64,000 nucleotides of DNA, taken from the NCBI GenBank assembly GCA_963788225.1, contig CAWBGI010000002.1, positions 1-64,000 on the forward strand. Direction: 5' to 3'. Source of the stretch: Sulfotelmatobacter sp963788225 (GTDB taxonomy: Bacteria > Acidobacteriota > Terriglobia > Terriglobales > Acidobacteriaceae). The notes beneath the pieces are model-generated. The model was not told the origin of the DNA. It did not search any database and saw only the letters and a list, made by a program, of their open reading frames with translations. Below, piece after piece: positions 59,001 through 64,000 of the stretch (position 1 is the first letter of the stretch; each line of letters opens with the position of its first letter). The translations under genes and the position numbers were made by a program.

Positions 59001-59123
59001 CGGGATTGCCACGGCCAGCTTGGAGGAGCCGATGGCGCAGCTGCGCGGCTGGGATTGAAACGTACGACGCTGCAATCGAAGCTTGATCAGTTCGGGATCA
59101 AACCGGGAGGGTTTCGGGCGTGA
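56040..59123 (+). CDS. five-PAS sigma-54-dependent transcriptional activator
   Basis: Bacterial enhancer-binding protein of 1027 residues. Five PAS domains are arranged in tandem at about 28-148, 172-287, 292-412, 420-555 and 575-690 (e.g. FLDANERACSALGYSRDELL, IQLFNQAAEEITGYTFAELQ). The AAA+ domain (about 712-945) has Walker A GETGTGKE at about 745, the sigma-54 contact loop GAFTGA at about 792, Walker B TLFLDEIGEIPLSLQPKLL and the R-finger region DLYYRLNVFPIYIPPLRERR. A Fis-type helix-turn-helix ends the protein (GGADGAAARLGLKRTTLQSK). No receiver domain, so it senses small molecules or redox directly through its PAS domains. A strong terminator follows. Confidence 0.95.
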   Translation: MELHPGSQKRRAVEGNLSEWDPIRRALQENEDWYADLVEHSHDLLCIHDLEGRLLSVNPAPARLLGYSVQELLQIPMRELIAPELRQEFDSYLDQIQRTGEAEGLLTVITRSGDRRIWEYHNTLRTEGVASPIVRGIAHDVTEQKETGRLLFEVSERLLARVRENERTIGELKLFRTLVDQCNDAIEVVDPETLRFLDANERACSALGYSRDELLSLTSFDINPTITESMVEKVKGELGTSGFIVMEALRRRRDGSTFPVEVSLRQVQLDREYCISIARDITERKRAEQVLRDAKKFSEKLIQTANVIVLALDPGGNIQLFNQAAEEITGYTFAELQGKSWEILVPRDRFPHVWEEFDRLMSETADPTFENPIITKSGEKRYIAWRNSQVKVDGKVVATISFGNDITQRRLAEEALRRSEENHRLFISQSSEGIFRDEMNPPVSIELPEDELIHHILCDSHIVECNDALAAMYGLASAKELEGKYWTEMMRPDDPQNVEMNRQYIRSGFRVVERESHEIDIHGNPKVFLNSMIGTVENGMLLGTWGIQRDVTEKVKLELARRKAEEALRQSEERLRVALQNARIVVFNQDRDLRYTWVYNSQIPSPPGDQLGQTPDAYFAPEEAARIMEIRRRVLETGVGGRHEVHASYGGKKHYFDTAVEPVKDAAGAVIGLTGSGIDITELREVTEQLREAKEKLSEEKLYLEEAIDSELGFGEIIGRSSALKEVMVKVAKVAPSDATVLLLGETGTGKELVARALHRLSRREGNSFIKLNCAAIPSGLLESELFGHEKGAFTGAVARKLGRLELADCGTLFLDEIGEIPLSLQPKLLRVLQDQEFERLGGTQTLKVNFRLLAATNRDLRQSVKACEFRSDLYYRLNVFPIYIPPLRERREDIKALVEHFVRKSAGQMKKSIVSIPAKTMEALVRWDWPGNIRELENFVERSVILTPGPVLQAPLSELQAAVSSANGGEKVSLRDKERERILRALRDCHGQLGGADGAAARLGLKRTTLQSKLDQFGIKPGGFRA

Positions 59124-59216
59124 GGTGCGTAAAGCCCTGTTCTACCCCCGCTCTCCCCCGCCCGTCCCCACACCGATTTTTTTGCCAGTCCCCACAATGA
59201 TTTCTGCCCTCAACGG

Positions 59217-59247
59217 AAAAGCCCCTCGCTTGCGCGAGGGGCTTTTT
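59217..59247. terminator. bidirectional rho-independent terminator
   Basis: AAAA-GCCCCTCGC-TTGC-GCGAGGGGC-TTTTT: a nine-base GC-rich stem with a four-base loop, A-run on the left and T-run on the right, ending both the sigma-54 regulator and the OmpA-like gene. Confidence 0.93.
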
Positions 59248-59298
59248 CCAGGGGAGGGACTGGGGCGAGGCGCCCTTCGTCCCAAAGCGGTGATGTAA

Positions 59299-60180
59299 CT
59301 ACTTCGGCTGCTGTTGCTGGTCTGCCGTGGCCATGGGAGCGGGAGAATTGCTGGAGAGCTGTTCCAGATCATTCTTCAACAGGCTGATTTCCACGCGCCC
59401 GCCGCTGATGTGCCTGGTTTTGGCATCGGCATCGGAGCCGGAGACCGGGGCATTGCCCATGCCGACGAGATAAATCCGGTAGACCGGAATGTCATGGTTG
59501 AGCACCAGGTAGCGCACTACGGACTCAGCCATCTTCTGCGAGTTCTGGATTGCGATCTGACCCTTGCCGGAAGAGAAGCCCTGCACTTCGATGATGTATC
59601 CGCGCTGGCCCTGTACGCTGCTCGCCATCTCATCAAGGGCGTCCTTGGCGTTCTTGCTCAGCATGGTTTGGCCGGGCCGGAAGCGGATCTCGGTCTGGTT
59701 CGAGGCCTTGTACTGGTCGATGTTGCTGACCACGGTTTCGACGGTCTGAATGCGGGTGGTCGCCTGCTGCGCGCTCTGCTGCGCCATGGTGGCCTTGTTG
59801 CCGGCGTTGACGGCATGCTGATCGGCTTGATCGGCCTTGTCGGACGCCAGCTTGATGCCAGCCTGGGCGCGCGAGTCGGTGTCTTTGATGTTCCTGCTGT
59901 TGGCCGCGGTCAGATCGTCCAATTCATTGACGCGGTCGCGGATGGGATCGGTCTGCCGCTTCACATAGCTCTTGCGGGCAAAGGGATTCACATGGCCCCA
60001 GAAACCCTCACGGCTGGGTGGTTGCAGAGGCTGTTTACCGGTAGCTGTGTCGGTGGACTGAGACGACTGCGACATGGCCGGCTGGTTGGACTGACTTTGG
60101 GAAGAAGGCGAAGTCTGCGCGAAGGCTGGAAACGTGAGCACGGCAGCCAGGGGCAAGGTAGTGAGAATGCGGCGGTTCAT
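59299..60180 (-). CDS. OmpA-family protein
   Basis: Exported protein of 293 residues from the ATG at 60180 with GGAGGAAC upstream. Signal peptide MNRRILTTLPLAAVLTFPAF; a Ser/Gln-rich linker; a helical middle with heptad character (NAGNKATMAQQSAQQATTRI); then a C-terminal OmpA/MotB peptidoglycan-binding domain (TEIRFRPGQTMLSKNAKDAL, GQRGYIIEVQGFSSGKGQIA, SVVRYLVLNHDIPVYRIYLV). It lacks the beta-barrel of classical OmpA and probably tethers the outer envelope to peptidoglycan. Confidence 0.88.
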   Translation of the reverse strand: MNRRILTTLPLAAVLTFPAFAQTSPSSQSQSNQPAMSQSSQSTDTATGKQPLQPPSREGFWGHVNPFARKSYVKRQTDPIRDRVNELDDLTAANSRNIKDTDSRAQAGIKLASDKADQADQHAVNAGNKATMAQQSAQQATTRIQTVETVVSNIDQYKASNQTEIRFRPGQTMLSKNAKDALDEMASSVQGQRGYIIEVQGFSSGKGQIAIQNSQKMAESVVRYLVLNHDIPVYRIYLVGMGNAPVSGSDADAKTRHISGGRVEISLLKNDLEQLSSNSPAPMATADQQQQPK

Positions 60181-60678
60181 AATAAGTTCCTCCAAGTTGG
60201 GGGAGCGTTTGGGGGCTCCACTCCAGCACGCCGTAACGGGCGTGTTGCGTGATTTTTTGAATTCGCGTCCCCTAAAACTACAGACCGTGAAGCAAGCGGT
60301 AGCCGCTTTGCCGGCACGCGCTGACGCAACGCATACCTAAAATTCTCAAATTCCAGGCACCGCAAAAGCTGCCAGCGCCTGCCCTCTGTATTACAGGTCG
60401 GATGCCAAACCGGGCCCGAAGGTTGACGAGCTAAGTGCTTGATATCTAAGACATTGTACCCGGACTGCCCACGGTGACGATAACTTGAGTGGTTCCTGCA
60501 GGGTAATTTTGGCAAAGCTGATATAAAAACTGCGTGGATTGGGGATGGCTGAGAACAACAGATCGAAGGGGAGCGGTGAGCGATGGAGTTGACTTCTAAA
60601 ACCACGGAGGGCACGGGGGATCACGGGGTAAATCTTTGCGTTCTACCCCGTGCGACCCGGTGCCATCTGTGGTGAAGA
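60181..60678. other. about 500 bases without a gene, repeats at the right end
   Basis: No credible ORF. The right third carries two facing family E copies (60598-60633 and 60642-60677). The ompA-like promoter should be at the left end; no confident elements seen. Confidence 0.55.
60598..60677. repeat. facing pair of family E repeats
   Basis: AAAACCACGGAGGGCACGGG, GGATCACGGGGTAAATC followed, inverted, by TTCTACCCCGTGCGACCCGG, TGCCATCTGTGGTGAAG. Each half is one family E copy; together they could fold into a long hairpin just downstream of the dGTPase stop codon. Confidence 0.7.
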
Positions 60679-61791
60679 CTATCTGCCGCAATGCTTCTCG
60701 TACTGTTCGATGATGAAATGATCGGTCATGCCGGCGATGTAATCGCAGACTACGCGGGGCCGCGATTCCTGCCCGGCTTTCTCCTGGTAATAATGCGGCA
60801 GGGCTGAGGGGTTCTCCATCCAGAAGGCGAACAGTTCACGGACGATGCGCTCGGCATCGTCTTTTTCTCCTGCGAGCGACGGGCTGTAGTAAAGATTCTC
60901 GTAGAGGAAGTTCTTGATCTGCTTGCGTTCGGCTTCGACTTCGACGCTGAAAGCAGCCAGACGCTCTTTGTGCAGACGGACATCGTCCAGAGTTTCGATT
61001 CCCGCCCGTTTCAGCCGCTCCTGCGTGTTGGTGATCAGATCCCCGGCGAGGCGGTTGAACACTCCTTTTAGGGCCTCGTTGAATTTCAGTTTGTCGGCAA
61101 CATCGGGATAAGTCAGCTCGACCTCGCGGAAGAAATGTGCGAAGACAGGCACGTCAGCGCGGATCTGTTCAAGCGTCAGCAGATGAGCTTCGTAGCCGTC
61201 ATCCAGATCGGCAGTGTTGTATCCGATTTCATCGGTCAGGTCGATGAGCTGGGCTTCGAGCGGGGGCCGCTGATCGAGCAAGTATTCCGCCAGTTCGGGA
61301 TGTTTCGCGTCATAATCGCGTGAGTGCTTGATGATTCCCTCGCGCACTTCGAAAGTCAGGTTCAGGCCGCGAAAGGCGGCGTAGCGCTGCTCGAAGTCTT
61401 CCACGATGCGCAAGGCGTGCAGGTTGTGGTCGAAGAAGAGACCATGCTCGCGCATGGCGGCATCAAGCGCCTTCTCGCCGGCGTGGCCGAACGGAGGATG
61501 GCCGAGGTCATGCACCAAAGCAAGCGCTTCGGCTAAATCGACGTTGAGGCCGAGCGCGGCAGCGACCGTTCGTGAAATCTGCGCAACTTCGATGGTATGC
61601 GTGAGCCGGTTGCGGAAATGATCGGAATAGCGGCGCGTGAAAACCTGGGTCTTGGCTTCCAGGCGGCGAAAGGCGCGGGCGTGGATGACGCGATCGCGGT
61701 CGCGCTGGAAATCATTGCGGTAGGGATGTTGTGGTTCAGGGAAGCGGCGTCCGCGGGATTGTTCCACATGGACCGCGTAGCCGGCCAGCAT
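60679..61791 (-). CDS. dgt: deoxyguanosine triphosphate triphosphohydrolase-like protein
   Basis: HD-domain dNTP triphosphohydrolase of 370 residues; hydrolyses dNTP to deoxynucleoside and triphosphate, tuning nucleotide pools. PYRNDFQRDRDRVIHARAFR and KTQVFTRRYSDHFRNRLTHT hold the first metal ligands, ALVHDLGHPPFGHAGEKALD is the HD signature, and LIDLTDEIGYNTADLDDGYE the last aspartate region. Start at the ATG at 61791. Confidence 0.93.
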   Translation of the reverse strand: MLAGYAVHVEQSRGRRFPEPQHPYRNDFQRDRDRVIHARAFRRLEAKTQVFTRRYSDHFRNRLTHTIEVAQISRTVAAALGLNVDLAEALALVHDLGHPPFGHAGEKALDAAMREHGLFFDHNLHALRIVEDFEQRYAAFRGLNLTFEVREGIIKHSRDYDAKHPELAEYLLDQRPPLEAQLIDLTDEIGYNTADLDDGYEAHLLTLEQIRADVPVFAHFFREVELTYPDVADKLKFNEALKGVFNRLAGDLITNTQERLKRAGIETLDDVRLHKERLAAFSVEVEAERKQIKNFLYENLYYSPSLAGEKDDAERIVRELFAFWMENPSALPHYYQEKAGQESRPRVVCDYIAGMTDHFIIEQYEKHCGR

Positions 61792-61824
61792 TCTGGAAGT
61801 TTAGCAGGTGCCATCAGCTAGCAT

Positions 61825-61922
61825 CTAGTCCCGAGTTGCGAGTCCTGAGTCAGAAAGCAAACTTCGTCTTCCGCAGTCTCATAATGTCTTGCTCGGTACT
61901 CGGTAATCGGTACTCGGGACTA
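61825..61922. repeat. long inverted repeat between dgt and the TPR gene
   Basis: CTAGTCCCGAG at 61825 and CTCGGGACTAG at 61912 are inverted, with GGTACTCGGTAATCGGTACT and GAGTTGCGAGTCCTGAGTCA repeats between. It resembles another dispersed family; a related CTAGGGACTAGCAACTAGTT is at 5622. Confidence 0.6.
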
Positions 61923-61923
61923 G

Positions 61924-64000
61924 CTACTGATTCTGATTCCCCGGCCCTTCCTTGGCCAACCGCACCTTGGCGGCATCGAGTTTCTTCTGCACCGCCGCGA
62001 ACAGGTCGCCGTCCACTTCCGAGCCTATAGTTTTGTTCCACTCTTGCACGGCGCGCTCCCAGTGGGCGGCAGCGAGCTTCAACCGGCCGGTCTTCTGGTA
62101 CAAATCGCCAAGGTGATCCTGCACGGTTGGGTCCGAAGCCATGCGCAAGGACGCTTTGTTCAGATTCTCTTCTGCCAGATCGTACTTTCCGAGTTTGAAA
62201 TAAGCCCAGCCAAGCGAATCCAGGTAGGCGCCGTTGGTGGGATCGAGGCTTACGGCCGTCTTGATGTAGTTGAGCGACTCTTCCAGCCGGACATCGCGGT
62301 CAGCATTCATGTAACCGAGATAATTGAGCGTGGCGGCGCTCTGCGGGTTGGTCGCCAGTATTTTCTTGAACTCAGCTTCGGCCTGGTCGTATTTCTTCTC
62401 TCGTTCGTAGGTGGAACCGCGCAGGAAGTAGACGTATTCCTTGTCTTCCGCCTTGGTCGAGAGGTCCTCGGCTTTGTTGAGAGCCGCTTCGGCGTCGCTC
62501 CAGCGGTGCAGGCGCGTGTACATAATGGAGAGCCGCAGGTAGACATCGCGATCTTCCGGTTTGCCTTTCAGCAGCGAGCGCACGTCGGCGAGAGGCTTCT
62601 CGGGATCGCCGGTGTCGGCTAGTTGAGCGTCCAGCACCATGCGCAGTTCGCGGTCGTCCGGCATCTTTTGCACCGCTTCTTTGGCGACTGCAGTAGCCTC
62701 CGGCCATTGCTTGGCTTCGCGGTAAGTGTCGATTATGTTCTGATAGCCGCTACGCGAGTTCTCGTCGCCGAGCGGGATCATCTTGCGGAACGCCTCTACG
62801 GCCGCCGGATAGTTCTCCTGGTCGCGGTAGACCATGCCGAGGCGCTCGATGAAAATCGCGCGATTGTTGCGGTCGGCTTGCGAGTAGTTGTTATCGGGCT
62901 TCTCGGTCTTCTTCAGCAGATCCTGCAGAATCTTTATCGCCTCGTCGTAACGAGCCTGGGCCTCATAAACCACGGCGACGTTGTAAGGAACCTCGAGCGC
63001 ATCAGGAACCATGGCTTCAGCCTTCTTCAGGCTGTCGAGCGCTTCTTCGTATTTTCCCTGGCGGCGATAGATCTCCGAGATGCGGAGGTAGGTCTGCGCG
63101 TCTTCAGGATTAGCATCGGCGATGACTTTATACTGATCAAGAGCGGCGTCAACCTGCCCGTCGTTTAAAAGATTTTCTGCCAGGCCGCGGATGGCGTCGA
63201 GGTTGTCGCGGTCCATTTGGACGGCGTGTTTGTAGGCGTCGATCGCGTTCTTGTAATCCTTGCGCTGCTCGTAGGTGGCGCCCAGAGCGGCATACAGCTT
63301 GGCGGAACGCCCGGTATCGGGTACGGAGCTGAGCACCTGCAGAGCGCGCGTGGTGTCGCCCTCGTCGCTGTAAAGCAGGGAAAGAGTGGTGACCGCTTCT
63401 TCCGAATCAGGATCGAGCTTGACTGCGAGTTTGAGTTCCCCTTCCGCCTTCTGCAAATCGCTGTTGAGACGGTAGAGACGGCCCAACAGAAGGTGGTCAT
63501 CAACGTTTGCGGGCTCAATCTTCACAATCTGTTCGTACTGTTCGATGGCTAGCTTGAGCACGTTGTCGGAACCGTTGCCGCCGCCCGGCATATCACCCAG
63601 GGACCGCAGATAGATCCGTCCCAACAACTTGTGCGCTTCCAGATTGTTGGGATCGCGCTTGAGAATATCCTGCGCTTCGAGCACGGCGTCGCGGATGCGT
63701 CCGGTCTTGACGTAGAGTTCGGCGAGGCCCGAGGTGAGGAACTCCGACGACGGATCAGCCTCGATGGCCAGCCGGTACTCCTCCATGGCTTTCGTCGCCA
63801 GGTCGCTGCGGCCATACACCGTAACCTGCTCCTCGTACATGTGCGCGAGCGTGTAGTGGTAATAGGCGGCAGCGCGGTCGACTTTGCGTGAAGAAGACGA
63901 AGCCGACTTGGACTGCACTCCGTTCGCCACCACCGGCTTCGCCTCCTCAGATGAGGCGGGAGCGTTTTGCGCGGCTGCTGCCGCTGCGAGAATGAGGGTT
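61924..64000 (-). CDS. large exported TPR-repeat protein, 5' end outside the window
   Basis: At least 692 residues are visible and the frame stays open to the edge, where a signal-peptide end reads TLILAAAAAAQNAPASSEEA. The body is 14 or more tetratricopeptide repeats (AMEEYRLAIEADPSSEFLTS, DYKNAIDAYKHAVQMDRDNL, KYEEALDSLKKAEAMVPDAL, KYDLAEENLNKASLRMASDP). The last repeats match the layout of BamD/PilF-like or cellulose-synthase BcsC-like scaffolds without their enzyme domains. Probably an envelope scaffold. The terminal inverted repeat lies directly after its stop. Confidence 0.88.
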   Translation of the reverse strand, partial: TLILAAAAAAQNAPASSEEAKPVVANGVQSKSASSSSRKVDRAAAYYHYTLAHMYEEQVTVYGRSDLATKAMEEYRLAIEADPSSEFLTSGLAELYVKTGRIRDAVLEAQDILKRDPNNLEAHKLLGRIYLRSLGDMPGGGNGSDNVLKLAIEQYEQIVKIEPANVDDHLLLGRLYRLNSDLQKAEGELKLAVKLDPDSEEAVTTLSLLYSDEGDTTRALQVLSSVPDTGRSAKLYAALGATYEQRKDYKNAIDAYKHAVQMDRDNLDAIRGLAENLLNDGQVDAALDQYKVIADANPEDAQTYLRISEIYRRQGKYEEALDSLKKAEAMVPDALEVPYNVAVVYEAQARYDEAIKILQDLLKKTEKPDNNYSQADRNNRAIFIERLGMVYRDQENYPAAVEAFRKMIPLGDENSRSGYQNIIDTYREAKQWPEATAVAKEAVQKMPDDRELRMVLDAQLADTGDPEKPLADVRSLLKGKPEDRDVYLRLSIMYTRLHRWSDAEAALNKAEDLSTKAEDKEYVYFLRGSTYEREKKYDQAEAEFKKILATNPQSAATLNYLGYMNADRDVRLEESLNYIKTAVSLDPTNGAYLDSLGWAYFKLGKYDLAEENLNKASLRMASDPTVQDHLGDLYQKTGRLKLAAAHWERAVQEWNKTIGSEVDGDLFAAVQKKLDAAKVRLAKEGPGNQNQ

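Overview
The window looks like chromosomal DNA of a soil-type Acidobacteriota (class Terriglobia, Koribacter/Sulfotelmatobacter-like). This is an inference from protein style: a Gram-negative LPS heptose/Kdo cluster, many exported TPR and unknown proteins with short signal peptides, large PAS/sigma-54 regulators, and an unusual load of dispersed intergenic repeats. No rRNA or tRNA gene was recognised.

Layout. 1-9.5 kb: two frameshifted genes (a CPBP protease and an exported unknown), a CpxR/CpxA-like two-component pair, an exported unknown, an M61 aminopeptidase behind a 23-codon ORF, a degenerate IS5/IS1182-type element and a CruF-like carotenoid gene. 9.6-16 kb: mobile DNA. An intact IS66 (tnpA-tnpB-tnpC) abuts a truncated DUF433 gene, and an IS256 element has a perfect 8-bp target duplication. 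A PD-(D/E)XK endonuclease-like gene between them has its frame broken by an 8-bp tandem duplication inside a dispersed repeat. 16-31 kb: small unknowns, a PilZ-GAF protein, NmrA-type and dienoyl-CoA-reductase-type SDRs, an FGE-fold protein, recA, an HtrA-like protease, a long ThyX-like gene with an apparent frameshift, then fabG, a GNAT, a dienelactone hydrolase and an XRE regulator. 31.8-34.1 kb: a compact three-gene module (Panacea/DUF4065, RelE/HigB-like toxin, 52-aa partner) followed by an IS1595 transposase. 34-41 kb: a cysteine-protease-like protein, a membrane protein, a secreted GH1 beta-glucosidase, a RAYT transposase bracketed by REP palindromes, and gatB carrying an in-frame dispersed repeat. 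41-45.5 kb: a run of exported unknowns on the minus strand. 45.5-51.2 kb: waaA-lpxK-rfaE1-rfaE2-heptosyltransferase-isoprenylcysteine-methyltransferase-like, probably one LPS inner-core operon. 51-64 kb: TPR proteins, a B12-binding radical SAM protein, a five-PAS sigma-54 activator, an OmpA-like protein, a dGTPase and the 3' part of a large TPR protein.

Most striking themes. (1) At least eight families of short dispersed repeats fill the intergenic spaces, and at least three copies read in frame through genes (gatB, the endonuclease, the GNAT N-terminus); one REP family sits beside its presumed RAYT. (2) The Panacea-toxin-small-protein operon is the best candidate for a little-described system. 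(3) Single-base frameshifts in three otherwise well-conserved genes could be draft-assembly errors or real decay and should be checked against reads.
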